Shown: positions 7,574-15,748 of the stretch, one piece after another
Layout of the letters: each line of letters opens with the position of its first letter
Position numbering within the stretch: the stretch's first letter is position 1
Assembly: GCA_902572155.1 (NCBI GenBank)
Contig: CACGET010000008.1
Coordinates: 1-29,054, forward strand
DNA from: an uncultured Pelagibacteraceae bacterium
GTDB lineage: Bacteria > Pseudomonadota > Alphaproteobacteria > Pelagibacterales > Pelagibacteraceae
DNA length: 29,054 nt
Direction: 5' to 3'
The notes under the pieces: generated by a model
What the model was told of the DNA's origin: nothing
What the model saw: the letters and a program-made list of their open reading frames with translations, nothing else
The model's database searches: none
Program-made: the position numbers and the translations under genes

Positions 7574-8640
7574 TTTTTTGAAATTAATCTTTGTCTCAGG
7601 TAGTCTATTGGATACACTCTGCCATTAATATCACAATGCCAATATGTCCATCCATTGCAACTTTCAGCACCTAAAATAGTAGCTGCAACCTTATGAATAG
7701 AACCTTCAGATTGGTTATGCTTAATACTTCCATCAGCTAAAATTTTTGCAGTAATTTTTTTCTTATTGTCAAAAATGTTGGTGCCTGGCTTAATTATTCC
7801 AAGCTCAACTAATGATCCAAACGGTATTCTAGGTTTTAATCTATTGTTTTTTAGAGTATCCAATAAATCGTCCTCTATAGGTTTTGTATTTTTAATTCTT
7901 TTTTCTGCAGCTTTGAAATAATTTTTTTCTTTTTCTATACCAAAATAATTTCTACCAAGTTTTTTTGCAACTGTTGCTGTGGTTCCTGAACCTAAAAAAG
8001 GATCTAAAATCAAATCATCTTTATTGGTAGATGCTAATAAAACTCTATGGAGTAAAGCTTCTGGTTTTTGAGTTGAATGGACTTTTTTGCCGTTTTTCTT
8101 CAATCTTTCTGCACCACTACAAATTGGAAGATCCCAGTTTGACCTCATTTGCAAATCATCATTCAAACATTTTAGTGATTGATAATTAAATGTATATTTT
8201 GATTTTTCACTTTTGGATGCCCAAATTAAAGTTTCATGTGCGTTAGTAAATCGTGTTCCTCTAAAATTCGGCATTGGATTATTTTTATTCCAAATAACAT
8301 CGTTCAAAATCCAAAATCCTATATTTTGAATTGCAGTTCCTACCCTAAAAATATTGTGATAACTCCCAATGACCCAAATTGCTCCATCTTTTTTTAAAAT
8401 TCTTTTACACTCAGATAACCATTCATATGTGAAATCATCGTATTTTTTAAAATTTTCAAATTGATCCCATTTGTCATTTACAGCATCTACTTTAGATCTG
8501 TCTGGTCTGACTAATTCACTTTTTAATTGAAGATTATAAGGAGGGTCTGCAAAAATCAAGTCAAAGGTTTCACGTGGAATTTTTTTTAATTCTTTGAGGC
8601 TGTCTCCATTAATAATTTTATTTTTGAAATTTGTTTTCAT
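7570..8640 (-). CDS. ccrM: CcrM-type adenine-N6 DNA methyltransferase (GANTC)
   Basis: CcrM methylates the adenine of GANTC and in alphaproteobacteria marks replication state to time cell-cycle transcription. The protein has 356 residues from the ATG at 8640; Caulobacter CcrM has 358. The catalytic motif DPPYNLQL (32-39) precedes the SAM motif DPFLGSGTT (213-221), which is the beta-class order. The C-terminal CcrM-specific domain (about 270-356) includes KILADGSI and CNGWTYWHCDINGRVYP, with S314 and W331 at sites likely equivalent to DNA-contact residues in Caulobacter CcrM (recalled from the literature, not checked). A TTG start at 8682 would add 14 unsupported residues and cover the GANTC cluster. 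No restriction partner lies nearby, so it is a solitary methyltransferase. Confidence 0.95.
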   Translation of the reverse strand: MKTNFKNKIINGDSLKELKKIPRETFDLIFADPPYNLQLKSELVRPDRSKVDAVNDKWDQFENFKKYDDFTYEWLSECKRILKKDGAIWVIGSYHNIFRVGTAIQNIGFWILNDVIWNKNNPMPNFRGTRFTNAHETLIWASKSEKSKYTFNYQSLKCLNDDLQMRSNWDLPICSGAERLKKNGKKVHSTQKPEALLHRVLLASTNKDDLILDPFLGSGTTATVAKKLGRNYFGIEKEKNYFKAAEKRIKNTKPIEDDLLDTLKNNRLKPRIPFGSLVELGIIKPGTNIFDNKKKITAKILADGSIKHNQSEGSIHKVAATILGAESCNGWTYWHCDINGRVYPIDYLRQRLISKN

Positions 8641-8733
8641 TTTTAAAAGAATAATTAGACTCCAAATGGATTCCACGGTCAACCTGAGATTGAAATATTT
8701 AGACTCGATTTGTGTGGTTTAAATTAAAGATAA
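8641..8733 (-). promoter_or_regulatory. ccrM upstream region with three GANTC sites
   Basis: The 93 bp between rnhB and ccrM is one of the largest gaps here. It contains GACTC at 8658-8662, GATTC at 8669-8673 and GACTC at 8702-8706. The starts are 11 and 33 bp apart, close to one and three helical turns. These are targets of the enzyme encoded just downstream. Methylation-sensitive sites upstream of ccrM are known in Caulobacter, so feedback by hemimethylation is plausible. No convincing -35/-10 pair was identified. Confidence 0.55.
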
Positions 8734-9306
8734 CTAGATATTGTGTTTCGAAAGTTTTGATATGGGTGAGAATGTTTTTCTATGATGTTTGGTAACACCA
8801 ATTTTTTTTATTGCCTTTAAATGCTGCTTAGTTCCATAACCAAAATTTTGATCCCAATTATATCCTTTGTTTTTTTTTGCTAATGTTCTTATTAAATTAT
8901 CTCTAGTTACTTTAGCGATAATGGACGCCGCTGAAACGGAGGGTATTTTTTGGTCAGCTTTTATGATTGCTTTTAAGTTGTAATTTTTTAAATCTGGTAT
9001 TTGATTTCCATCAATTAAAACTTGTGAAGGTTTTTTTTTGAGTTTTTTTATTGCTCTTTTCATAGCAAGCAAACTTGCTTGGAGAATATTAATTTTATCT
9101 ATTTCTTTGACAGAAGCTTTGCCTGTCGCCCAAATAGAATTTCTTTTTATATAGTTATATAAAATCTTTCTTTTTTCTTTAGTTAATACTTTAGAGTCCT
9201 TAAGTATTTTTGAATTTACTGATTTATTCAAAATAACAGCTGCCGCATAAACTGGTCCAATTAAACTGCCTCTACCAACTTCATCTACACCAGCTGTAAT
9301 CCTCAT
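8734..9306 (-). CDS. rnhB: Ribonuclease HII
   Basis: RNase HII nicks DNA at embedded ribonucleotides and removes RNA from RNA-DNA hybrids. The protein has 190 residues from the ATG at 9306. The signature AGVDEVGRGSLIGP (5-18) supplies D8 and E9. Further acidic sites lie in VLIDGNQIP and in SAASIIAKVTRDNLI, so the metal-binding set is complete. The ATG overlaps the stop of the upstream glycosylase by one base (TAATG), a typical coupling arrangement. A GTG start at 9363 would add 19 very basic residues inside the glycosylase gene; it is possible but less likely. The gene is followed by the GANTC-containing ccrM leader. Confidence 0.95.
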   Translation of the reverse strand: MRITAGVDEVGRGSLIGPVYAAAVILNKSVNSKILKDSKVLTKEKRKILYNYIKRNSIWATGKASVKEIDKINILQASLLAMKRAIKKLKKKPSQVLIDGNQIPDLKNYNLKAIIKADQKIPSVSAASIIAKVTRDNLIRTLAKKNKGYNWDQNFGYGTKQHLKAIKKIGVTKHHRKTFSPISKLSKHNI

Positions 9307-10013
9307 TAAATTTTTAAATTTAGGTCTATTATTTTTTGTCTTATTTTTTTTAAATCTTCCCACGAATATTTTTTATTTTCTGGAAATCTGATTAAATATG
9401 AAGGATTGAAAGTAATCATTAAAGGATAGGTTCGACCATTTAGTATGACCTCTTTCCATTCCCCTCTTTCACTCGAAATTTTACCACTTATTCCTGAAAC
9501 AGCCTCCATAGCAGAACTACCCATTAAAATAACAATCTTTGGATCAATTATCGATATGTGTTGTTTTAAAAATACCGAATATTTTTTTATTTCTTGAGAT
9601 GTTGGTTTTCGATCTTCAGGAGGTCTAAAATTTACTGCATATGTACAGTAAATTTTTTGTCTTGTGATTTTTATTGCTAACAGCATCTTATCCAATAATT
9701 CACCAATTTCACCTCTAAATACTGTTTTAAATTTATCTTCTTCAATTCCTGGGGTCTCTCCAATAACCATTATGGGACTATCCATATTACCCTCGCCCAA
9801 GATAAGATTTTTAGAATTATTTTTTAAATTACAATTTTCAATTGAATTTAGTCTATTTTTTAATTTCTCTAACAACTTAGTTTTATCTTCATTGTTGTTT
9901 TTAACTGCATTAAATCTGTTTATTGGTTTTTTGCTAAAGTCAAATTTTGCTTCTATCGAGTTTATTAATATTTCGTCTAATTTGCCTTTTTGATTTATTG
10001 CATTTTTAGTCAT
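9306..10013 (-). CDS. udg: Family-4-type uracil-DNA glycosylase lacking the Fe-S cysteines
   Basis: This is a 235-residue protein of the uracil-DNA glycosylase superfamily. The match to family 4 is clear: LGEGNMDSPIMVIGETPGIEEDK (parts of residues 72-94), GELLDKML (104-111), RPPEDRKPT (130-138), PKIVILMGSSA (158-168) and TFNPSYLIR (201-209). Family 4 enzymes usually bind a 4Fe-4S cluster through four cysteines. Only C61 remains here; the expected sites hold I58, F129 and Y145. The histidine of the usual HPxY motif is N203. The enzyme may therefore be cluster-free and possibly altered in activity. A basic N-terminal extension of about 50 residues precedes the domain. It lies upstream of rnhB (TAATG overlap) and only 11 bp from the divergent TPR gene. 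Confidence 0.85.
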   Translation of the reverse strand: MTKNAINQKGKLDEILINSIEAKFDFSKKPINRFNAVKNNNEDKTKLLEKLKNRLNSIENCNLKNNSKNLILGEGNMDSPIMVIGETPGIEEDKFKTVFRGEIGELLDKMLLAIKITRQKIYCTYAVNFRPPEDRKPTSQEIKKYSVFLKQHISIIDPKIVILMGSSAMEAVSGISGKISSERGEWKEVILNGRTYPLMITFNPSYLIRFPENKKYSWEDLKKIRQKIIDLNLKI

Positions 10014-10024
10014 AGAATGATTGA

Positions 10025-11710
10025 ATGTTTAACAAATTAATTATATTATTTGTATTCATATCAATAATCTATCAGACACCATCGTATTCTAAAAGTAATA
10101 GTTTTAATGAATTAAATGCAAGAGATTTATCGAATTATTTTTCAGGAATTATTGCATTTGAAAATAGAGAAAATTCTAAGGCCTTAAACTTTTTTAATTC
10201 TTCTAAGATTTTAACAAATAAACATAATTTGTATCTGAAGAGATATATTTTTTCTTTAGTTTTAGAAAATAAGATTTCTCAAGCTATTAATGTTATCATA
10301 AATAGCAACAACAAAAATAATTTAGATTTTTTTGATGCATACTTGCTATTAGCACTTGATAGTTTAAAGAAAAATGATTTTGTAAAAGCCGAGAAATATT
10401 TGGCCAAATCAGTCAAGTTTTATGAATTTGATAGATTTAATCCAGTAATCATTGGAATACTAAAAAACTTTATTCACACTTTTAACAAGAAAGAAATTTT
10501 ATACAACAAAGTTAACTTTGGAAACATTTCTACTATTTCTCAAGCATTTCAAAGATGTTATTTAAAAAAAGATACCACAAGATCATCCTTTTCAAATTTA
10601 TTGAATAATCCAAATGGAGATTATTCAAGATATAAATTTTTTTATGCAAATTATTTAATTGAAAATAAAAAAATTGATGAAGCTAAAGAAATTTTTAAAG
10701 ATATTGAATTTATAAATACGACTTTACTACTGTCCCAAGGTAAAAGTTGGATTAATAATGGAGAATTTGAAAATTTTACTAAAATATTTTCATGTAATAA
10801 TCATAATGATATTGTTGGTGAATTCTTATTTTTAATTTCAAATTTATATTCTACTGAAGATGCTTTAAATAAATCAAATTTTTACGCAAACCTCTCATAT
10901 TACCTTAATCCAAAATTTAAATTTAATTTAGCCTTAGTTGCAGAAAATTATTATTTTAATAATCAGTATGAAAAAGTAAAAAAAGTCGTACAAAATTTTA
11001 ATAAAGATAATAAGTTTTACTACTGGTTCAGAACTAAGAAGGAAGCACAAATTCTCATAAAAGACAAAGGTGAAAATTATGGAATAAACTTTATTACATC
11101 CAAGTTTAATAAAATTGAAAAACCCAACCCCAAAATACTTTTTGATATGGCTAATTTTTTTAAAAATTTAAAAGAATATGAAAAAGCTGTTAAATATTAT
11201 TCGCAAATAATTTTATTATTAGATGAAAACTCGGAGCTAAAGTCAGAGGTGCTATACAGAAGAGGAAGCAGTTATGAGAGATTAAAAAATTTCAAAAAAT
11301 CAGATGAAGATTTAATCAGTGCAATGGTAGCTAAACCTAATGATGCTTATGTTTTAAATTATTTAGCGTATTCTTGGTTAGAACGAGACTATAAAACTGA
11401 TGAGGCAATGAAGATGCTTAAAAAAGCTTACTCTATTAAAAATGACGATCCATACATAATAGATTCAATTGGTTGGGCTTATTATCTAATTGATGATTAT
11501 TTAGAAGCCGAAAAATATCTCAAAAGGGCTGTAGAATTAATGCCAGATGACCCCATTGTGAACGATCATTACGGAGATATCTTATGGAAATTAAATAGAA
11601 AATTACAAGCAAGATATTTTTGGAATAATGTTTTAGGTTTTGATAACACAGACGATGATACTAAAAAAAAAATTAATATTAAACTAGTTGAAGGATTAAA
11701 AAAATTTTAA
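10025..11710 (+). CDS. Exported tetratricopeptide-repeat protein
   Basis: This 561-residue protein begins with a signal peptide (hydrophobic residues about 5-16, then TPSYSKS), so it is secreted to the periplasm or anchored there. The C-terminal part (about 370-545) contains at least four TPR units, for example EYEKAVKYYSQIILL, DAYVLNYLAYSWLERDY, DPYIIDSIGWAYYLIDDY and EAEKYLKRAVELMPDDP. The middle region has weaker TPR-like helices. TPR proteins are scaffolds, and in alphaproteobacteria a similar one is often encoded just upstream of ispE. Its partners are unknown. The stop codon abuts the ispE ATG with no gap. The start is 11 bp from the divergent glycosylase start, so its promoter must overlap that gene. 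Confidence 0.85.
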   Translation: MFNKLIILFVFISIIYQTPSYSKSNSFNELNARDLSNYFSGIIAFENRENSKALNFFNSSKILTNKHNLYLKRYIFSLVLENKISQAINVIINSNNKNNLDFFDAYLLLALDSLKKNDFVKAEKYLAKSVKFYEFDRFNPVIIGILKNFIHTFNKKEILYNKVNFGNISTISQAFQRCYLKKDTTRSSFSNLLNNPNGDYSRYKFFYANYLIENKKIDEAKEIFKDIEFINTTLLLSQGKSWINNGEFENFTKIFSCNNHNDIVGEFLFLISNLYSTEDALNKSNFYANLSYYLNPKFKFNLALVAENYYFNNQYEKVKKVVQNFNKDNKFYYWFRTKKEAQILIKDKGENYGINFITSKFNKIEKPNPKILFDMANFFKNLKEYEKAVKYYSQIILLLDENSELKSEVLYRRGSSYERLKNFKKSDEDLISAMVAKPNDAYVLNYLAYSWLERDYKTDEAMKMLKKAYSIKNDDPYIIDSIGWAYYLIDDYLEAEKYLKRAVELMPDDPIVNDHYGDILWKLNRKLQARYFWNNVLGFDNTDDDTKKKINIKLVEGLKKF

Positions 11711-12556
11711 ATGCGCATATATAAACTAAAATCATATGCTAAAATTAATTTATCACTTAATATAATAGGAAAATTAAAAAAATTGCACAAAATAGAGAGT
11801 ATCGTCTCATTTATAGATCTTTATGATCAAATTTTTATAAAAAAAATAAATAGCTCTAAACACGTAGTTTCATTTTATGGAAAGTTTTCGAAAAATATAA
11901 GCAAGATTAATACTGTTTCAAAATTATTAAATATATTAGATAGAAATAAATTATTAAATGAAATTAAATTTCATATTAAGATTAAAAAAAATATACCTCA
12001 AAAAGCTGGACTAGGTGGAGGTTCAATGAATTCAGCTAATATTTTAAATTTTTTAGATAAAAAAAATTTCATTAATATTACTCAAAAACAAAAAATTAAT
12101 ATTTCAAATTTAGTAGGCTCAGATGTTATTTTGGGTATTAATTCTAGAAGTAGTATCTTAAATTCTAAAGGTATTATTAAAGAATTTTTAAACTGTCCTA
12201 AACTTTATACCTTATTAGTTAAACCAGAATTTGGATGCTCTACTAAAAAAATATATTCTCAAGTTAAAAAATTTACTAAATCAAAATACAACGAGCCCAA
12301 GAAATTTATGTTTTCTAAGAAATATCTATATTCTCAAGAAAATGATTTGGAAAAAGTTACATTTTCTAGATATCCAAAACTTAAAAAGATAAAGAAATTT
12401 TTACTAGAGTCTAACAATCCATCTTTCGTAAGAATGACTGGTTCGGGCTCAGTAATAGTTGCTTATTATCAATCAAAACAAGATTGTGAGATAGCTAAAG
12501 TTAAATTTAAAAGAAAATTCAAAAATTATTGGTGTAATACAGCAAAAACTATATAA
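11711..12556 (+). CDS. ispE: 4-diphosphocytidyl-2-C-methyl-D-erythritol kinase
   Basis: IspE phosphorylates CDP-methylerythritol in the MEP pathway that makes isoprenoid precursors, needed for example for quinones and bactoprenol. The 281-residue GHMP kinase has the N-terminal SYAKINLSL with K11, the ATP loop PQKAGLGGGSMNSAN (96-110), D138 in VGSDV and a C-terminal RMTGSGSVIVAYY. Two signature positions differ from the textbook form: the loop is usually GLGGGSSDAA, and GSDVI replaces GADVP. Catalytic K11 and D138 remain, so it should be active. The very lysine-rich composition matches the rest of the genome. It abuts the TPR gene and is followed 33 bp later by tRNA-Gln. Confidence 0.92.
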   Translation: MRIYKLKSYAKINLSLNIIGKLKKLHKIESIVSFIDLYDQIFIKKINSSKHVVSFYGKFSKNISKINTVSKLLNILDRNKLLNEIKFHIKIKKNIPQKAGLGGGSMNSANILNFLDKKNFINITQKQKINISNLVGSDVILGINSRSSILNSKGIIKEFLNCPKLYTLLVKPEFGCSTKKIYSQVKKFTKSKYNEPKKFMFSKKYLYSQENDLEKVTFSRYPKLKKIKKFLLESNNPSFVRMTGSGSVIVAYYQSKQDCEIAKVKFKRKFKNYWCNTAKTI

Positions 12557-12589
12557 ATTTTTATTTTTTGTGTTATACGAAATTAATAT

Positions 12590-12663
12590 TGGGGCGTAGC
12601 CAAGTGGTAAGGCACTGGTTTTTGGTACCGGCATCCTAGGTTCGAATCCTAGCGCCCCAGCCA
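12590..12663 (+). tRNA. tRNA-Gln (anticodon TTG)
   Basis: The 74-nt cloverleaf is complete. The acceptor stem TGGGGCG pairs with CGCCCCA, followed by discriminator G and an encoded CCA. The D arm is GCC...GGC. The anticodon stem CTGGT/ACCGG closes a 7-nt loop TTTTGGT, giving anticodon TTG (reads CAA/CAG). The T stem CTAGG/CCTAG encloses TTCGAAT. A possible -10 element TTATAC lies at 12573-12578, but no good -35 was found. Only 3 nt separate the CCA from the start codon of the next gene. Confidence 0.97.
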
Positions 12664-12666
12664 TTT

Positions 12667-13941
12667 ATGACTAATTTTTTAGATAAAATTTTTTTCAGAT
12701 CTCAGAATTCTGATCATATTAGTCGTAATCTGAGAAACTTAACTGATCAAACATCTGTAGACAGAATTTTTGAAGCAATAAATAGTTATTCAGATAATAG
12801 TGAAGTTAGGTATGTAGGCGGATGTATAAGAAAAGTTATTAAAAATGAAATTGTAGATGATATTGATTTAGCCACAAATTTGAATCCATTTGAAATTTGT
12901 GAAGCTTTAAAAAATAAAAAAATTAATTTTTATGAAACTGGTATAAAGCATGGAACATTAACAGCAGTCATAGATGAGAAAAAATATGAAATAACATCTT
13001 TAAGAAAAGATATAAAAACCGATGGTAGACATGCAGAAGTAGAATTTTCTAGAAATTGGAAAGAAGACGCTTCAAGAAGAGATTTTTCAATTAACTCAAT
13101 TTATTCAGATATAGAAGGCAATTTGTTTGATCCTAACAATGGTAAGAAAGATTTAGAAGAAGGTAAAATTAATTTTATAGGAGATGCGGAGGTTAGAATA
13201 AAAGAAGATTTTCTAAGAATACTTAGATATATACGTTTTCATCTAAATTATTCAAAACAAAAACATAACCCAAATATAATTAGAATTATAAAAAGAAATA
13301 TAGGAGGAATATCTAAATTATCACCTGAGAGATTACTGGATGAACTAAAGAAATTAGTTAAATCAAAGAACTTTCTTAAGTTATTAAATGATAAAGATAG
13401 CTTAGAGCTTATTGAAATTATTTTTCCCCAATTAAAAAAACTTGAAAGATTAAAAAAATTAAATTTATATGCACTTAAAAATTTTAATGAAATAGATTTT
13501 ATTTTTTTATTATCTTTACTAATAATCGATGGAACTGACAATACAGATTATTTTTTTTATAAGTTTAATATTTCTAAAAAAGACCAAAAAAGAGTCAAGA
13601 AAATTGATTTATTTTACAAAGAAAAAATAAATATTAAAAGTTTCAATAAAAAAATTTTAAATAAGATTTTTTATTTTGATGGCAAGCAGGCTGTAATGGA
13701 CATTATAAATTTTAGATTATTTACTTCAAATAAAGTTGAAAAAAATTTAATTGAACTTTTTAAATTTTATCAAAATAAACAAATCCCCGATATTCCTATA
13801 TCTGCTACTGATCTCATGATAAAATATAATATTCCAGAGGGTAGGTTGCTAGGTAACAAATTGAAAATGCTAAAGCAAATTTGGGTTGAAAATGATTTTA
13901 TGATTACGGAAAAGCAAATTGAAAAAATTATAAAAAACTAG
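12667..13941 (+). CDS. CCA tRNA nucleotidyltransferase / poly(A) polymerase family
   Basis: This is a 424-residue class II nucleotidyltransferase that adds or repairs the CCA end of tRNAs; the family also includes poly(A) polymerases. The motifs are VRYVGGCIRK (47-56), the metal-binding D65-I-D67 in DDIDLATN, GTLTAV (96-101), EDASRRDFSINS (133-144) and EDFLRILRYIRFH (180-192). Length and the single C-terminal helical region favour the CCA-adding type found in alphaproteobacteria. The ATG lies 3 nt after the tRNA-Gln gene, so processing of a joint transcript would leave almost no leader. The stop interlocks with the greA stop in CTAG. Confidence 0.9.
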   Translation: MTNFLDKIFFRSQNSDHISRNLRNLTDQTSVDRIFEAINSYSDNSEVRYVGGCIRKVIKNEIVDDIDLATNLNPFEICEALKNKKINFYETGIKHGTLTAVIDEKKYEITSLRKDIKTDGRHAEVEFSRNWKEDASRRDFSINSIYSDIEGNLFDPNNGKKDLEEGKINFIGDAEVRIKEDFLRILRYIRFHLNYSKQKHNPNIIRIIKRNIGGISKLSPERLLDELKKLVKSKNFLKLLNDKDSLELIEIIFPQLKKLERLKKLNLYALKNFNEIDFIFLLSLLIIDGTDNTDYFFYKFNISKKDQKRVKKIDLFYKEKINIKSFNKKILNKIFYFDGKQAVMDIINFRLFTSNKVEKNLIELFKFYQNKQIPDIPISATDLMIKYNIPEGRLLGNKLKMLKQIWVENDFMITEKQIEKIIKN

Positions 13942-14414
13942 ATATATTTTACGTCTTTAATTTCAAAGTTTTTAATACCTGCTGGAGTATGAATCTCTAC
14001 AAAGTCATTTTTCCTTTTTCCAATTAAGCCTTTACCTATAGGTGATTGAAAAAAAATTAGTTTTTGTTTTAAATTAGCTTCGTCCTTTCCTACTATTTTA
14101 TAATTTATTTTTTCACCACTATCTAAATTTTCCAAATATACAGTGGATCCGAATATTACCTTTCCTTCATTATTAAGTTTTGTTACATCGATTACATTTG
14201 CTCTAGCTATAATGTCATTGATCTCATTAATTCTTCCTTCATTGTGTGACTGCTCCTCTTTTGCTGCATGATATTCTGCATTTTCTTTGAGATCTCCATG
14301 TGATCTTGCTTCTGAGATTGATGCTACAATGCTAGGTCTTTTTTTCTCTTTTAAAAAAATTAATTCCTCTTTCAATTTGTTTAGACCATTTAATGTAATT
14401 GGCTCTTTACTCAT
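13938..14414 (-). CDS. greA: Transcript cleavage factor GreA
   Basis: GreA enters the secondary channel of RNA polymerase and stimulates cleavage of backtracked RNA. The protein has 158 residues, as in E. coli. The N-terminal coiled coil (about 1-75) carries the tip acidic residues D41 and E44 in HGDLKENAEYHAAKEEQ. The C-terminal globular domain ends with FQSPIGKGLIGKRKNDFVEI and the TPAGIKNFEI strand. It is the last gene of the trmL-hemF-greA cluster, 3 bp after hemF. Its 3' end overlaps the convergent nucleotidyltransferase gene by 4 bp. Confidence 0.97.
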   Translation of the reverse strand: MSKEPITLNGLNKLKEELIFLKEKKRPSIVASISEARSHGDLKENAEYHAAKEEQSHNEGRINEINDIIARANVIDVTKLNNEGKVIFGSTVYLENLDSGEKINYKIVGKDEANLKQKLIFFQSPIGKGLIGKRKNDFVEIHTPAGIKNFEIKDVKYI

Positions 14415-14417
14415 TAT

Positions 14418-15245
14418 TTATTTCCATTTAGCAATTGGAGGTAGAGACATTAAAATTCCCTCTACATTTCCACCTGTTTGTAATCCAAATTTAGTTCCTC
14501 TGTCGTATAATAAATTAAATTCCGCATATCTTCCTCTTTTAATGTATTGCATTTCCTTTTCTTTTAGACTCCATCTTTTATTAATTTTTTTTTTAATAAT
14601 ATCATTAAACAACATTTGAAATGTTACTCCAACATCTCTTATAAATTTAAAGTCCTTTTCAAAATTATTTCTTTTATAATCAAAAAATATTCCACCTATA
14701 CCTCTAGGCTCATTTCTATGAGGAAGATAAAAGTATTCATCACACCATTTTTTATATTTATTATAATATTTTTTATCATGACGATTGCACATTTCTTTTA
14801 AAGTTTTATGAAATCTACTTTTTTCAGTCTTATCATCCAATGCAGGAGTTACATCCATTCCTCCACCAAACCAATTTTGAGTCGTGCAAATGTATCTTGT
14901 ATTGAAGTGCATTGCTGGAATTTGAGGATTTTGCATGTGCATGACTACTGAAATTCCTGAAGCCCAAAATCTTGGATCTTTACTTGCCCCTGGAATATTT
15001 TTTTGGAATTTTTTTGGAAATTTTCCATAAACTTTAGAAAAATTTACACCAACCTTTTCAAAAACTTTTCCATTCTTAAGAATTTTATATTCTCCACCTC
15101 CTTCATCTTTACTTTTATTTCTTCTCCACCTGGTTGATATAAATTTTGTTTTATTATTTTCTAACATTTTAATATCGTCACAAATTGAGTCCTGTAACAG
15201 CTTAAACCAATTACTTGTAAGATCTTTTTTAATATCTATTTCCAT
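14418..15245 (-). CDS. hemF: Oxygen-dependent coproporphyrinogen III oxidase
   Basis: HemF converts coproporphyrinogen III to protoporphyrinogen IX with O2, a late step of heme synthesis; the product serves cytochromes such as those of petB and petC nearby. The 275-residue protein shows all family blocks: GISVVMHMQNPQIPAMHFNT (97-116), the WFGGGMDVTPAL block (125-136), YLPHRNEPRGIGGIFFDY (173-190) and GRYAEFNLLYDRGTKFGL (238-255) with LQTGGNVEGILMSLPP (255-270). H103, H113 and H175 are conserved histidines. Reliance on O2 fits an aerobic organism. It begins 1 bp after the trmL stop. Confidence 0.97.
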   Translation of the reverse strand: MEIDIKKDLTSNWFKLLQDSICDDIKMLENNKTKFISTRWRRNKSKDEGGGEYKILKNGKVFEKVGVNFSKVYGKFPKKFQKNIPGASKDPRFWASGISVVMHMQNPQIPAMHFNTRYICTTQNWFGGGMDVTPALDDKTEKSRFHKTLKEMCNRHDKKYYNKYKKWCDEYFYLPHRNEPRGIGGIFFDYKRNNFEKDFKFIRDVGVTFQMLFNDIIKKKINKRWSLKEKEMQYIKRGRYAEFNLLYDRGTKFGLQTGGNVEGILMSLPPIAKWK

Positions 15246-15246
15246 T

Positions 15247-15705
15247 TTATAAAAATTTTAGTTGTCTTAAACTTTCTGCTAAAACAACAGCAACAGATGA
15301 TGCAATATTAAGAGATCTTAAATTATTTTTCATTGGTATTTTGAGTCGATTTTCAATTAATTTGTGAACATAATTAGGAACCCCAGCACTTTCTCTACCA
15401 AACAATATTGTATCATCAGTTTTAAACTTAAAGTTAGTATAAGATAAGGTTCCCTTTGTTGTCATTAAAACAATTCTTTGATTCTTTTTTGCTTCAAAAA
15501 AACTGTCTGAGCTTTTATGAAATTCTATTTTAGTATTTTCCATGTAATCCATCACAACCCTTTTAAAGCGTTTATCAGATAAAAGAAAACCACAAGGCTC
15601 AATTATTTCTAGTTTGGTGCCTAAACAGGCACATGTTCGTATTATCGCAGCAGTATTCTGAGGTATATCCGGCTCATACAATGCTATTTTTGGTTTTTGG
15701 CTCAT
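15247..15705 (-). CDS. trmL: tRNA (cytidine/uridine-34-2'-O)-methyltransferase TrmL
   Basis: TrmL methylates the wobble nucleotide of leucine tRNAs and is a minimal SPOUT (trefoil-knot) enzyme. At 152 residues it has the usual length. The three motifs are IALYEPDIPQNTAAIIRTC (7-25), ILFGRESAGVP (about 100-110) and LRSLNIASSVAVVLAESLRQ (about 129-148), which form the SAM-binding knot. Position 34 activity is assigned by family; other small SPOUT enzymes are the alternative. It is the first gene of the trmL-hemF-greA cluster and is divergent from petA across a 106-bp gap. Confidence 0.92.
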   Translation of the reverse strand: MSQKPKIALYEPDIPQNTAAIIRTCACLGTKLEIIEPCGFLLSDKRFKRVVMDYMENTKIEFHKSSDSFFEAKKNQRIVLMTTKGTLSYTNFKFKTDDTILFGRESAGVPNYVHKLIENRLKIPMKNNLRSLNIASSVAVVLAESLRQLKFL

Positions 15706-15726
15706 ATTTCTGTGTCATTCTTTCAG

Positions 15727-15740
15727 TAGTAAATTTACTA
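15727..15740. repeat. Perfect 14-bp palindrome, possible operator
   Basis: TAGTAAATTTACTA is identical to its reverse complement. It sits in the trmL/petA gap, 72 bp before the petA ATG and 22 bp from the trmL start. A perfect palindrome of this size in a control region suggests a dimeric repressor or activator site. AT-rich DNA yields palindromes by chance more often, so this is tentative. Confidence 0.45.
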
Positions 15741-15748
15741 TTTTATAT

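Noticed and set aside
8641..8682. TTG start of ccrM at 8682
   Set aside because: The extra 14 residues match no CcrM; the ATG at 8640 gives 356 residues, close to the family length.
9306..10013. UdgX-type suicide glycosylase
   Set aside because: The UdgX-specific KRRIH-like loop with its cross-linking histidine is not present, and the HPxY histidine is also missing.
12473..12664. Minus-strand 63-codon frame across the tRNA gene, with a GFEPRMPVPKTSALPLGYAP-like start
   Set aside because: It is the antisense translation of tRNA-Gln, a well-known source of false protein predictions; it also overlaps ispE.
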